Shown here: in pieces, positions 9,048 to 17,355 of the stretch | How the letters are laid out: the number at the start of each line of letters is the position of its first letter | How positions within the stretch are numbered: position 1 is the stretch's first letter | DNA from: JALOAR01 sp041649615 | GTDB lineage: Bacteria; Patescibacteriota; Minisyncoccia; UBA6257; Colwellbacteraceae | Direction of reading: 5' to 3' | Assembly: GCA_041649615.1 (NCBI GenBank) | Contig: JBAZMT010000001.1 | Location: 62,001-126,000, forward strand | Length of the DNA: 64,000 bases | Program-made: the position numbers and the translations under genes | The notes under the pieces: model-generated | Database searches by the model: none | Told to the model about the DNA's origin: nothing | The model's input: only the letters and a program-made list of their open reading frames with translations

Positions 9048-10421
9048 TTAATAATTGGTTTTGAGCCAGTTTAAAATTTTAACGGTATCCGAATGGACGT
9101 CTTCCGACCCCAAAACGATAATCGCTACCGGACGTTCTTCGCCGGACAAATCAAGATTAAAAACGCTAAGGAACGTTTCTTTGGCGGCCGAAGTCTTCCC
9201 TATTTTCCCGCCGAAGAAAGAAGGATCGTCCCCGAAAAGGTTGAAATTTGAAAGGTTGCTGAAGGAAGGCCTTCCGTAGACGGAATCTTTGAGGTCGCCC
9301 GAAGATATTTTCAAAATGAAGTTGCGGTTGTTATACAAATATTTTGCGAGATTAAAGAGTTCTACGGCGTTGCTTTTGTTTCCTTCGCTTGATCCCGAAG
9401 GGTCCGTGAAGGCGGTTTTATCCATTCCGATAGCTTTCGCTTTTTTGTTCATAAGCGATATGAACCGGTCTCGTCCCAGGTGATCTGCAAATGTTTCAGC
9501 CGCTTCGTTTGACGACTCTAAAAGAAGGGGGAACAAGAGATCATAAGCAGTAACGCTCATGCCGGCCGTTAAACGCGGCGTAGAAGTTTTGACTAACGCT
9601 TCTTCGGGAACAACCACGTTCGCTTCAAGATTGATGTATTCTCCGGCAATCAAGGCGGTCATAATTTTCGTGATAGAGGCGATCGGAAGAATGTCCCCCG
9701 AATCTTTTTCAAGCAGGACGTGATTGTTTTTTAAGTCAGCTACCAGGAAAGAATTGGTAGTCAGGTCGGAGGGACCGAGACTGTAAACAAAATCATCGGC
9801 GTAGAAATCGCGTTCAAAAACGATGACGGGCATTCCGATATGCGCAAGGCGAAATATGTTTTCGGCAGATTCATCGGAAAGCCTGATGCAACCGCCCGAG
9901 AAGCTGGATTCAACCGGCCGTCCATCGGGATAATAGGGCCAGCCGTGAATGAAGAAATTTCCTTGAAAGGACATGCTCCAAGGCTGGTACACTCTCCCGA
10001 AAGAAGAGAAATGATTTTTCTCCATGGTTTCAATTTTGTATATGCCGGCCGGCGTTTCCCACCAGGAGCCTTCTTTTCCTTTGGTCAAGATGGGCGCTTC
10101 GTATTCCAAGTTACCTTTGAGGTAAACGCGAATAGTCATGTCCGATAAATTGGCTTCAATAAAGTCCGCTTCGTTTTTAACGAAAGATTCTTTAACGTCC
10201 GTAAAAAAATCGGGGTTGGCCAGAGCGGGCAGTGCGCCGAATTCAAGTTCTTCCGGATTGGGAGAAGTGTTGCCGACAAAAAGAGAATAATTAACGTTCT
10301 CCCGAAAAACGGACATAAAAACGGAAAATCCGACAACCAAAAAAGCGAGCAAAGTCAAAACTATGCTTAGAGGAATTTTAGCGTTTAAAATATCTTTTAT
10401 CTTTCTAACGGCAACCATCAT
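9048..10421 (-). CDS. L,D-transpeptidase (YkuD) fused to a D,D-carboxypeptidase (S11) domain
   Basis: Two murein enzymes in one 457-residue polypeptide. An N-terminal membrane segment (about 16-38) is followed by a YkuD domain (about 95-205) with the catalytic pattern H159 and SGGC178IR; the cysteine would form L,D-cross-links. An S11-type domain then runs from about 225 to the end, with SITK (249-252) and SSN (303-305). The third motif reads GGKIG (K406-G408) instead of KTG. YkuD proteins use the tetrapeptides that D,D-carboxypeptidases generate, so the fusion would couple making the donor and using it; this is inference. The first codon is ATG, 1 nt before the stop of the upstream gene. Confidence 0.88.
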   Translation of the reverse strand: MMVAVRKIKDILNAKIPLSIVLTLLAFLVVGFSVFMSVFRENVNYSLFVGNTSPNPEELEFGALPALANPDFFTDVKESFVKNEADFIEANLSDMTIRVYLKGNLEYEAPILTKGKEGSWWETPAGIYKIETMEKNHFSSFGRVYQPWSMSFQGNFFIHGWPYYPDGRPVESSFSGGCIRLSDESAENIFRLAHIGMPVIVFERDFYADDFVYSLGPSDLTTNSFLVADLKNNHVLLEKDSGDILPIASITKIMTALIAGEYINLEANVVVPEEALVKTSTPRLTAGMSVTAYDLLFPLLLESSNEAAETFADHLGRDRFISLMNKKAKAIGMDKTAFTDPSGSSEGNKSNAVELFNLAKYLYNNRNFILKISSGDLKDSVYGRPSFSNLSNFNLFGDDPSFFGGKIGKTSAAKETFLSVFNLDLSGEERPVAIIVLGSEDVHSDTVKILNWLKTNY

Positions 10422-11621
10422 TTAGATACCCTTAAATCCTTCTTTTTGATCGTAATTGTTTTTGGGATCCCACATCATCCAGCCGGCATCGGAAGTGTCC
10501 TCCACGGCTTTGATCTGGGCTCTTACCTGATCTTCTCCGTATTCATATCCCAAATTGAAATCCTGAAGCCACGGACGAAGTTTTGTTTCCGGAAGTTCCC
10601 CTTCCGGCACGAGCGCTTGGATTCTTTTTTCCGCCGATTCGCCGGAATATTTTACCACTTCGTAAGGAAAAGCGGCAGGGTTTTTATAACCGATAAAGCC
10701 GGAAGCGAAGTGCGAAGGATAAACCATGGGACAAATGAAATCAAAATTACCGTAAGCATCCTCAAGATATTGGCCGATACCCATATCATCCGAAGCACTC
10801 GTTACAAGACCGAACAAGTCGGCCGAAATAACTTCTCCCTTAAGCGCCTCCCTAAGATAGACAAAGAAATCTTTAATCGCTTCTCTTTTGGTTTTAATTC
10901 CGTTGTAAAAAGGAAAAGACATTTCGGAGAGAGCTCCGTCCGAAGGAAAACGCACGTAATCAAAATTCACTTCGTCAAAGCCTTTGGCAAAAGCGTTTTT
11001 GGCGATCGCAATGTTATAATCCCAAACTTCTTTTGAGGACGGATCCATCCAGGCAAGTTTTTTGTTATCTACCCAAATTTCTCCCGTTTTGGAATCTTTA
11101 ACGGCGAGATCCGGTCGCGCAATCGCGAGCACGGGATCTTGAAAAACGACTACCCTCGCTATCACGTACACGTTTTCGGCATGCAGTTTCGCGATAAGGG
11201 CGTCAACGTCTTTTATTTTCGGACTTTCGGTTTTATATTTCGCGATTTCGGGATCATTTGTTCTGTAAGCGATATAGCCGGAGAAGTCCTTAATATCTAT
11301 GACTATCGCGTTGATTCCGGTTTCTTTGATGACTCGCAAAAGATAATCCACTTTGGAAGCTGATCCGGCAGACCAAGCAGTGGCGTAAATGGCTTTCACT
11401 TTTTCCGGCGGAATGGCGAGTTTTTCAGCCGACAGCGTAATTTCTCCGGCGCTTTCGCTTTCTACAGGCAGTACGGGATTTTCTTCTTCGGAAGAAACCG
11501 TTACCCCTGAAAAATCTTCCGTCCCGATAACGGGGTTTTTCAATTTTTCGCCAAAAATCAAAAAAGCGGCAACCGCCGCTACAGTGATAAAAAAGATGAA
11601 GAAGACGGCTTTTTTCACCAT
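10422..11621 (-). CDS. Membrane-anchored putative glycoside hydrolase, DUF4015 type
   Basis: A 399-residue protein with an N-terminal membrane anchor or signal (KKAVFFIFFITVAAVAAFLI) and a (beta/alpha)8-like domain. Segments INAIVIDIKDFSGYI, VYVIARVVVFQDPVLA, WMDPSSKEVWDYNI and FDEVNFDYVRFPSDG match what I recall of the DUF4015 glycosyl-hydrolase-like family. The acidic residues in NFDYVRFPSDG are candidate catalytic ones. It probably acts on cell-surface or murein sugars. It begins the minus-strand murein block and is divergent from dnaX across a 48-nt gap. Confidence 0.82.
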   Translation of the reverse strand: MVKKAVFFIFFITVAAVAAFLIFGEKLKNPVIGTEDFSGVTVSSEEENPVLPVESESAGEITLSAEKLAIPPEKVKAIYATAWSAGSASKVDYLLRVIKETGINAIVIDIKDFSGYIAYRTNDPEIAKYKTESPKIKDVDALIAKLHAENVYVIARVVVFQDPVLAIARPDLAVKDSKTGEIWVDNKKLAWMDPSSKEVWDYNIAIAKNAFAKGFDEVNFDYVRFPSDGALSEMSFPFYNGIKTKREAIKDFFVYLREALKGEVISADLFGLVTSASDDMGIGQYLEDAYGNFDFICPMVYPSHFASGFIGYKNPAAFPYEVVKYSGESAEKRIQALVPEGELPETKLRPWLQDFNLGYEYGEDQVRAQIKAVEDTSDAGWMMWDPKNNYDQKEGFKGI

Positions 11622-11669
11622 AAAAGCGCCTTTATTTTACATTCATTTGACTTATAATGAAAGCATAAA

Positions 11670-12776
11670 ATGGCTTTCGCGATGTATCGGCGGTATCGCC
11701 CCACAAAGATATCGGAGGTTGCGGGGCAAGACTCCGTCTCCGAGGTAATAAAAAACGCCGCTAAAACGGGAAGACTTGCGCATGCTTATCTTTTTTACGG
11801 ACCGAGAGGCACCGGAAAAACATCAGTCGCGCGAATACTCGCGAAGTTGGCAAATTGCGAAAAGAGAAAAAACGATCCGGCGTTCAGAAAAGAAGGAGAG
11901 CCGTGCAACGAGTGCCCGCGCTGCCGAGAAATAGATGAAGGAAGATCGCTTGACGTCATAGAAATTGACGCCGCCTCTAACAGAGGGATAGACGAAATAA
12001 GAGAATTGAAAGAAGGAGCGAGATTGACGCCCGCGTATTCCGAAAGAAAAGTATTCATCATTGACGAAGCTCATCAGTTAACCAAAGAAGCGTTCAACGC
12101 TCTTCTAAAAATCCTTGAAGAGCCGCCGGCGCACGTAATGTTTATTTTGGCGACGACCGAATATGACAAATTGCCCGCAACGATCGTTTCAAGAACCCAG
12201 CGTTTTTCTTTCAAAAGAGCCTCTATCGGGAAGATAATGGAAAAACTCAAAACCATTTCCAAGGCGGAAGGAGTGAAAATAAGCGATGATGCGCTTGAGG
12301 TTATCGCTTCGGCCGCGGAAGGAAGTTTCAGGGACGCGGAATCGCTTTTTGAACAAGTAGTGGCAATGGAAGACGAGAACATCACTCTTTCCGAAGTGGA
12401 GCGGATTTTGGGAAAAGCCGGTTCGCAGAAAACCGAATTACTCGCGGAAAAAATCGTGAACAAAGATTTACCTGGCGCTTTGGAAACGCTTGCGCGCATA
12501 AACGAGGAAGGATACAACCTTTCGCAACTCACGAAAGATTTGATCCATTACTTAAGAAGAGTCTTAGTTGTTTCTTACAGTCCCAGAATGGCGGACTTAT
12601 TTAAAGATGAAGTCACTTCGGAGACGGCAAAAAAAATAACGCAAAGCGCCGAAGAGTGCGACAGAGAAAAATTGATCGTCGCGTTAAGGGCGTTGATTGA
12701 GGCGTACGGAGAAATAAAATACTCCCCTTTCGCCATTATTCCATTGGAAGTGGCGATAGTGGAAAGCCTTAAGTAA
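11670..12776 (+). CDS. dnaX: DNA polymerase III subunit gamma/tau (clamp loader)
   Basis: AAA+ ATPase of the clamp loader. Walker A is GPRGTGKT near residue 48; the zinc-binding cysteines lie in NCEKRK and CNECPRC; Walker B/DEAH is IDEAHQL. Sensor region TTEYDKLPATIVSRTQRF follows. At 368 residues it ends after the AAA+ and collar domain III, so it is a gamma-like form without the tau C-terminus. The start is ATG at 11670; MYRRYRP at 11682 is an alternative. A TATAAT at 11653-11658 precedes it with almost no leader. Confidence 0.95.
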   Translation: MAFAMYRRYRPTKISEVAGQDSVSEVIKNAAKTGRLAHAYLFYGPRGTGKTSVARILAKLANCEKRKNDPAFRKEGEPCNECPRCREIDEGRSLDVIEIDAASNRGIDEIRELKEGARLTPAYSERKVFIIDEAHQLTKEAFNALLKILEEPPAHVMFILATTEYDKLPATIVSRTQRFSFKRASIGKIMEKLKTISKAEGVKISDDALEVIASAAEGSFRDAESLFEQVVAMEDENITLSEVERILGKAGSQKTELLAEKIVNKDLPGALETLARINEEGYNLSQLTKDLIHYLRRVLVVSYSPRMADLFKDEVTSETAKKITQSAEECDREKLIVALRALIEAYGEIKYSPFAIIPLEVAIVESLK

Positions 12777-12794
12777 GTTCAAAATTTCTAATTT

Positions 12795-13160
12795 TCAATT
12801 TCTAAACTTTCTCGCATCTTCTACTCGCTCGTAGCCATCAAAATAAACTTTATCTTCCGATAAAACTTTAACCACTTTATAACGCCCTTTTGTCCAGACT
12901 TCGCCGTTACGAAGGAAGTGAGCGCTCTCCAAAATAATCACGCTCGCTTTCGGTTTGGATAAAACTCCCCCGCCTTTAGTTTCGCGAAGCGGGATTTCGC
13001 CCAAAAGCCAATAATGTTTCTGCCCGTTTTTAAGAAACGGATATTCTTTTCCTTCTTCCAGAGCTTCGGGGAGGCATTCGCTTTCTTCTCTCCTTCCCTC
13101 TTTGAGTTCCTTGATATTTCGGAGCGCAAGATCGGGACAATATTCGGCAATAATGGCCAT
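12795..13160 (-). CDS. Small conserved-looking hypothetical protein
   Basis: An open frame of 121 residues from ATG at 13160. I do not recognise it. The composition is ordinary and mostly soluble; glutamate-rich N-terminal half, then a strand-rich C-terminal half with ASVIILESAHFLRNGEVWTKGRYKVVKVL. No signal peptide and no membrane segment. It is convergent with dnaX (18 nt between stops) and nearly back to back with the gene at 13233. Frame length and spacing favour a real gene over the overlapping 102-residue frame in the same strand. Confidence 0.6.
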   Translation of the reverse strand: MAIIAEYCPDLALRNIKELKEGRREESECLPEALEEGKEYPFLKNGQKHYWLLGEIPLRETKGGGVLSKPKASVIILESAHFLRNGEVWTKGRYKVVKVLSEDKVYFDGYERVEDARKFRN

Positions 13161-13172
13161 GACGGGTTAATT

Positions 13173-13201
13173 TTGCCATATGAAGGGACATATGTTAATC
13201 T
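13173..13201 (+). promoter_or_regulatory. Sigma-70-type promoter of the 13233 gene
   Basis: TTGCCA at 13173-13178 and TAATCT at 13196-13201 with a 17-nt spacer, about 30 nt before the start codon. A strong Shine-Dalgarno GAAAGGAG follows at 13215-13222. Confidence 0.6.
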
Positions 13202-13232
13202 CCCTCTAGTTTTTTGAAAGGAGATATGCGTC

Positions 13233-13613
13233 ATGTTCCAGGTCATAATTCTCGCGAGTCCTCAATTTGTTGAGGCGTTATCGACCGATAGGTACAAGAA
13301 CTGGAAAGAGACTCTTATCGGATTTATAACGTTTGCATGGCCGGCCGCAAAGGAAAGCACCATTCACCTTATAGTGATAAAGGCGGAATTCATTGAGGGA
13401 TTAGATTTCCATATTGAGGTCTGCTACACTCCTGGACAATGGAAGTATGGGCGAAAGAAGTTCAATCCCGGCGAAGGAGATAGAGATCATTTGTACAGAG
13501 TTTTGTATGAAAACCTGGACAATGTATTGCCGGGATTCAAATACTCTATCTGTCTCGTACCCAATGACAATGTTGTCTTTGGAACTCACGGGATTATTAA
13601 GACCGCCGAATAA
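13233..13613 (+). CDS. Hypothetical protein in a single-gene cassette
   Basis: A 126-residue frame from ATG at 13233, preceded by a strong ribosome-binding site (GAAAGGAG, about 10 nt spacing). I do not recognise the family. It reads as a small soluble alpha/beta protein with hydrophobic strands (MFQVIILASP, STIHLIVIKAEFIEGLDF) and several aromatic residues. Its stop codon lies in the loop of an intrinsic terminator, so the unit is a complete promoter-gene-terminator block. tRNA-Gln follows 53 nt later. The strong translation signal is unlike that of nearby core genes. Confidence 0.75.
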   Translation: MFQVIILASPQFVEALSTDRYKNWKETLIGFITFAWPAAKESTIHLIVIKAEFIEGLDFHIEVCYTPGQWKYGRKKFNPGEGDRDHLYRVLYENLDNVLPGFKYSICLVPNDNVVFGTHGIIKTAE

Positions 13614-13626
13614 GGCGGTTTTTTTT
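13602..13626 (+). terminator. Intrinsic terminator after the 13233 gene
   Basis: Stem ACCGCC (13602-13607) and GGCGGT (13614-13619) with loop GAATAA, followed by a run of eight T. The TAA stop of the gene forms part of the loop. Confidence 0.88.
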
Positions 13627-13666
13627 CTTGAAAAAAAGGAAAGCAGCTCGTAAAATTCCATTAGAT

Positions 13667-13740
13667 TGTCAGGTCGTCTAATGGTAGGACAGCGGCCTTT
13701 GAAGCCGTGAATCATGGTTCGAATCCATGCCTGACAGCCA
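13667..13740 (+). tRNA. tRNA-Gln (anticodon UUG)
   Basis: 74 nt cloverleaf. The acceptor arm TGTCAGG (13667-13673) pairs with CCTGACA (13730-13736), then discriminator G and an encoded CCA at 13738-13740. The anticodon stem GCGGC/GCCGT encloses loop CTTTGAA, giving anticodon TTG. The T arm is CATGG-TTCGAAT-CCATG. The weak U1-A72 pair is typical of tRNA-Gln. It follows the terminator of the 13233 gene, so it probably has its own promoter. Confidence 0.95.
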
Positions 13741-13758
13741 ACTTGTAAAATACAATAC

Positions 13759-14205
13759 ATGAACAAAATAACACTTCACAATCAATGGATTGTTAAAGCT
13801 CCTATAAACGATGTATTTAGAATAGTAACCGACTTCGAAAAATTCCCGGAGTATTTTCCAAGGGTGGCTGAATCAATACGGATTAATAAACGGGAGGGAA
13901 ATTATTTAGAAATGGAAGCAACATTAAGATCGTTCGGTAAAAGATTTAAGGTAAAGATGAAGACTCAAATTCTTCCAGGTAAAGGCTTTATTTCGGACAA
14001 TGACAGTTATCAGTTTGGGACTTCTGGACATGAAGAGTTGTTGCTTTCTGAACACCCTAAAGGAACTTTGATTGACTATACCTATCAAGTCACCATTCAT
14101 AAAAAATGGCTAGGTATAATCGCTGTACCTCTATTACGCTGGTATTCGATGAAAGCCTGGGAAAAAGCAGTTATTGATCAGCTTAAAAAGATTCTTGAGA
14201 AATAA
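13759..14205 (+). CDS. SRPBCC / polyketide-cyclase-like lipid-binding fold protein
   Basis: A 148-residue protein resembling the START-like SRPBCC family (COQ10/ribosome-association toxin RatA-like subgroup). Typical features are the N-terminal strand and helix NQWIVKAPINDVFRIVTDFEKFPEYFP and a C-terminal amphipathic helix after WLGIIAVPLLRWY. These domains bind hydrophobic ligands; the ligand here is unknown. A TAAAAT at 13746-13751 ends 7 nt before the ATG, so a leaderless mRNA starting just after tRNA-Gln is likely. The region is more A+T-rich than the surrounding core genes. Confidence 0.78.
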   Translation: MNKITLHNQWIVKAPINDVFRIVTDFEKFPEYFPRVAESIRINKREGNYLEMEATLRSFGKRFKVKMKTQILPGKGFISDNDSYQFGTSGHEELLLSEHPKGTLIDYTYQVTIHKKWLGIIAVPLLRWYSMKAWEKAVIDQLKKILEK

Positions 14206-14268
14206 TGGTTCTAACATTGTCCAAGGCTTCCAGCATATGCCAGAATCCTGTCCGATATGAAAAGAAAA

Positions 14269-14294
14269 GAGCCTCCGCAAATTTGCGGAGGCTC
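14269..14294 (-). terminator. Intrinsic terminator of the 14317-15120 gene
   Basis: Perfect 10-bp inverted repeat GAGCCTCCGC / GCGGAGGCTC with loop AAATTT. On the minus strand it is followed by TTTTCTTTTC, so it serves the minus-strand gene just upstream; on the plus strand there is no T run. Confidence 0.85.
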
Positions 14295-14316
14295 AAAAGT
14301 CAAAAGGAACAAATTT

Positions 14317-15120
14317 TTAAGGATTAGGCACCTTGTCGAACTTTCGTGCTGTGGACACGCCAACCGTGTCGCTACATTTGTCGAGCCACAAAGCACTGAT
14401 AGATATGCCTTCCTCGCCAGAATAGCCTATGCTGACTCGACCACCGAGCCCCGGGTCGACGTCTCTACATCGAACACGGACGTATTCGAAGAGTCGCTCG
14501 CCAGTTGTGAGATAGTGGCCGATGATCATGTAAGTCATCGCGCGAGTAGTCGGTGTTTCTTCATTTTTTGCAAGAAGCGCCTGCTGTCCAAACCAATCTC
14601 TATAAGTTGAGCCATCCACGGGAGTTTTTCGGATAAGGCACCAGCTTGCGTCGCCTCTTTCATTTGCGAATGCTTGCCCATTAATCCAGGCATCCGCGTG
14701 ATCTTCGAAAAGTTCATGTTCTACCCTGCCGCGGATATCGAGGATTGAAAGCGGAAAAACTGAAACGAGAACGTGCGTCTTTCTGCATTCTTTGAGCGTG
14801 TCTTCGGTGAACGGAACTTCAGCAAGAACGTCGAGCTGCTCTTTCGTAGGTCTGACTCCGAATTGAGCGATTGATTCCTCGATGCCAAACATGTTGCTTC
14901 CCATGATCTCACGGGCCTGCCTTTGAGATGTGGTAGCTTCGAATCCGCAATTTTGGATCAATCTTACCACTATCTTTGTCGCAAGCTCGTTGTTCTTGGA
15001 TTCAATGACTCTCTGGGCAAGATTATTCGTGAGCCCTGCTTTCTCCAGCTTAAGGAGAAGTTCGTGTTCGACGTGCACCGAAATGATGCGTCCTCTCTTT
15101 TGGCCTACCATGGGTTCCAT
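14317..15120 (-). CDS. Hypothetical protein with very strong ribosome-binding site
   Basis: The ATG at 15120 is chosen over the longer open frame to 15213 because AAGGAGGTG lies 5-13 nt upstream. The 267-residue product has no membrane segment. Its N-terminal part is a helical region (VHVEHELLLKLEKAGLTNNL, then AQRVIESKNNELATKI), the middle contains REIMGSNMFGIEESIAQFGV and LVSVFPLSILDIRG, and the C-terminal half is mixed. I believe similar proteins recur, sometimes in many copies, in Parcubacteria genomes, but I could not verify this. No function can be assigned. A TATAAT at 15169-15174 and a terminator at 14269 make it a single-gene unit. Confidence 0.8.
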   Translation of the reverse strand: MEPMVGQKRGRIISVHVEHELLLKLEKAGLTNNLAQRVIESKNNELATKIVVRLIQNCGFEATTSQRQAREIMGSNMFGIEESIAQFGVRPTKEQLDVLAEVPFTEDTLKECRKTHVLVSVFPLSILDIRGRVEHELFEDHADAWINGQAFANERGDASWCLIRKTPVDGSTYRDWFGQQALLAKNEETPTTRAMTYMIIGHYLTTGERLFEYVRVRCRDVDPGLGGRVSIGYSGEEGISISALWLDKCSDTVGVSTARKFDKVPNP

Positions 15121-15168
15121 AGCACACCTCCTTGTTTTTGTTTGCCGGAAATCTATCCAGCTGGATCT

Positions 15169-15174
15169 ATTATA
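15169..15174 (-). promoter_or_regulatory. -10 box of the 14317-15120 gene
   Basis: Minus-strand TATAAT about 50 nt before the start codon. The -35 is weak; TTGGTT at 15190-15195 with a short 15-nt spacer is the best I see. Confidence 0.5.
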
Positions 15175-15309
15175 AAACGAGCATTCAAAAACCAATTTGG
15201 CAGTTCTAAACACTCGTATAATATGACCAATCCCGAAATCCTATTTATTAAAGAACGCCTCCTTTTTAACAGAAACGCATTGTTCTTTCAATAGATTTAC
15301 CATTTCATC

Positions 15310-16095
15310 CTACTTCCCCGTTGAGAAGAGCAAAAGAGTTACATCGCAAGGGCACTCGGACGGCGCGTTTTCGGGATTATTTTGATAATCAATACGAAAA
15401 CGAGTGAGAATAATTTCTCCATCTTTGCGATAACCGGCTTGGCCGCCAATATGCCCGCCAGCGTCTAAATCAAGCGCTTCGCTCCAACCAAGAGCTTTTA
15501 ATTTTCCGTCGTAATATCCGCTGAAGGGCGTAATAATGCTTGCGGGATTCATACCGACTGATATCGGATCGGTAAAAATACTTGTGCCGGTGTAAGATGA
15601 ATCGCCGATTAAGAAACTTTCCGTAGTGGTCGTACTCCAAGTTGCACCCGTGTAGAGCGGATAAAGGTCTGCCGAAAGCACCGGATGAGAAATAGTGAAC
15701 AACGCGCTTTCCGCGAATATGTCGTCGGTGACAGGAATTGATCCATAGGAATGAACTTCAAGTACATAATTGCCATCTGGGTACATCGGCGAAATTTCCC
15801 ATTCAACCGAACCCGTATTAGGTAAATCAAAAAAGACGATAGGATCAAATTCTTGACCTTCCGTCTTTAGCGGCGGAGGCGGTATACGGCGAATGATTAC
15901 CGAAATTTTGTTGTCTTTGGAAATTCCGCGGGTTTTCCAAGAAATAACGTGTTTTTCGCCACTTTGCCACGTTTCACCGCCGGCAGGCGAAGTAACGACA
16001 ACTGTCGACGTATTTGGCTGCCTGAAATACCAAAAACACCAAGCGGCTGCGCCAATAACAAGAATCACTAAAAGCCAGGGCAAATATTTCTTCAT
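15310..16095 (-). CDS. Membrane-anchored extracellular protein with a Kre9/KNH-like beta domain
   Basis: A 261-residue protein with one N-terminal membrane segment (WLLVILVIGAAAWCFWYF) and an extracellular region. The early segment VVVTSPAGGETWQSGEKHVI and SW, plus GSVEWEISPMYPDGNYVL, fits the Ser-Thr-rich GPI-anchored-like beta domain (PF10342 type) seen in surface proteins. The C-terminal part, ending with CPCDVTLLLFS, is unassigned. Substrate or binding partner is unknown. A TATACT (16103-16108) ends 7 nt before the ATG, which predicts a leaderless transcript. Confidence 0.75.
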   Translation of the reverse strand: MKKYLPWLLVILVIGAAAWCFWYFRQPNTSTVVVTSPAGGETWQSGEKHVISWKTRGISKDNKISVIIRRIPPPPLKTEGQEFDPIVFFDLPNTGSVEWEISPMYPDGNYVLEVHSYGSIPVTDDIFAESALFTISHPVLSADLYPLYTGATWSTTTTESFLIGDSSYTGTSIFTDPISVGMNPASIITPFSGYYDGKLKALGWSEALDLDAGGHIGGQAGYRKDGEIILTRFRIDYQNNPENAPSECPCDVTLLLFSTGK

Positions 16096-16120
16096 TGTTC
16101 TAAGTATACCTTCTTATTAA

Positions 16121-16147
16121 AAAGCCGCGAAGGATAATCGCGGCTTT
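16121..16147 (-). terminator. Intrinsic terminator downstream of the Nudix gene
   Basis: Inverted repeat AAAGCCGCGA (16121-16130) and TCGCGGCTTT (16138-16147) with a 7-nt loop; on the minus strand the stem ends in TTTTTAA. It lies about 120 nt after the Nudix stop and just before the promoter of the 15310-16095 gene. Confidence 0.85.
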
Positions 16148-16268
16148 ACAAAGTTTTTATTAACGCAATTTTCTCGGAAAGCGGCTTAACAGGCCGGTCC
16201 GACGTGTCACGGAGACTCTCTCCGGTGATGCCTTGCAGAAAACGGGCAAGCTTTAGCTCCTTTCCTCG

Positions 16269-16796
16269 TCAGACGGCGAAGAGAAGTGCCTTGTCCTTAG
16301 GAACCTTCTTGAAGACGACCTTCCCTATAAGTCTTCTCTGGTTGTCTCCGAGATGCGCTTCGGCAAAGAATCTCCTGCCCCGTAACACTCTCGGGAGCCA
16401 GAATCTGTCCGCCGGCGCCATGTCAAGAAGAGGCAAAGAGTTTCTCCAAAACCACGTGGGATTTATCATCTCTTCCGAAGGTTCCGGCATTCCGTTCCAT
16501 CCGCGAAGAATGAAAACGTGCACCCGCCAAACAGATTCGCTTCCGTCAAGAGCGACATTGATGAAGTCAATAATCGCCACTTTGCGCAAGCGAGCTTCGG
16601 AAGTCGTAATCTTCCCTTCTTCGTACGGTTCTCTCACCGCCGCTTCTAAAGGCGTTTCGCCTTTTTTGATCCGGCCGCCGTATCCGTTCCAGAAACCTTG
16701 AGCAATGCGCCTCATCTTCCATGCCATGAGAACTCGGTCTTCGTAGATCGGGAAAACGAGAACTGCCTGAGTAATCTTTCTCTCCAGTTCAGACAT
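16269..16796 (-). CDS. Nudix hydrolase (MutT/MTH1-like)
   Basis: A 175-residue Nudix protein. GFWNGYGGRIKKGETPLEAA resembles MTH1 (8-oxo-dGTP diphosphatase). The Nudix box continues as AVREPYEEGKI; the REUxEExGU core is slightly altered, with proline after RE and the glycine one position early, but both metal-binding glutamates remain. It would hydrolyse a nucleoside diphosphate linked to another group, possibly oxidised dNTPs; the substrate is inferred. A strong Shine-Dalgarno GAAAGGAGGT lies about 8 nt before the ATG, and a TATAGT at 16852-16857 supplies a -10 box. Confidence 0.88.
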   Translation of the reverse strand: MSELERKITQAVLVFPIYEDRVLMAWKMRRIAQGFWNGYGGRIKKGETPLEAAVREPYEEGKITTSEARLRKVAIIDFINVALDGSESVWRVHVFILRGWNGMPEPSEEMINPTWFWRNSLPLLDMAPADRFWLPRVLRGRRFFAEAHLGDNQRRLIGKVVFKKVPKDKALLFAV

Positions 16797-16851
16797 GAGC
16801 GTTTACCTCCTTTCGCACCAGATTTTTAATTTTCAAAAACCGTACGAACAG

Positions 16852-16857
16852 ACTATA
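16852..16857 (-). promoter_or_regulatory. -10 box of the Nudix gene
   Basis: Minus-strand TATAGT with a weak TTTTAC 16 nt upstream (16874-16879). It leaves a leader of about 50 nt that carries the strong Shine-Dalgarno. Confidence 0.5.
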
Positions 16858-16929
16858 CCTTAAAACCGGAAAAGTAAAATGTTATCAACAGTTATCCGCC
16901 ATATTCAGTTGTTATAATGAGAATAACAA

Positions 16930-17355
16930 ATGAAAAGAAATTCTCTTCCTCCAAAAAGAAAAACTTTTATATTGATGTTCGTTTTGGTCGCCGCGGCAAT
17001 CGTTTTAGTCACAACGGTCGTGTTCATGACAACGGATATTTACGTGAACAGAGCTTATCTCGCCAAAAAGGATTTTTGCAGCGCTTTTAAGGCGAGACTT
17101 ACGGGCAATTGCGACATGTTCAATAAATACATTCTGAAAGACACCGAGGGATGGAAATCAAAATGCGCGGCGGAGAAAAGTTTGACAACCGAACCTTTTT
17201 ACGGATTCAGGATTTTAAACGTTACGGCTAACGGGGAGGACGCTTTCGTTCAAGTGGAACTTAAGAGAGGGGTGAGAAAAGAAACTTATCCCGTAACGTA
17301 CGAAATGAGGCTCGTGGACGGCGTCTGGAAAATAAACCAGTCCGCCAACAATTAG
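16930..17355 (+). CDS. Hypothetical single-pass membrane protein
   Basis: A 141-residue protein with a basic N-terminus, one membrane segment (TFILMFVLVAAAIVLVTTVV), and a small extracellular domain holding three cysteines. The end, YEMRLVDGVWKINQ, resembles the final strands of NTF2-like/DUF4878-type domains; this is only a shape-level similarity. TATAAT at 16913-16918 gives a very short leader. Its last 4 nt overlap the end of the convergent lipoprotein gene, whose product has a similar layout, so the two may be diverged relatives. Confidence 0.7.
   Translation: MKRNSLPPKRKTFILMFVLVAAAIVLVTTVVFMTTDIYVNRAYLAKKDFCSAFKARLTGNCDMFNKYILKDTEGWKSKCAAEKSLTTEPFYGFRILNVTANGEDAFVQVELKRGVRKETYPVTYEMRLVDGVWKINQSANN

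Noticed and set aside
13233..13766. A 121-residue minus-strand ORF over the 13233 gene and tRNA-Gln.
   Set aside because: It crosses a clear tRNA gene and a terminator, and the plus-strand gene has promoter, SD and terminator.
15217..15294. A 23-codon plus-strand ORF right after a TATAAT.
   Set aside because: The -10 box touches the ATG with no room for a transcription start, no SD, no recognisable product; it falls in the upstream region of a minus-strand gene.
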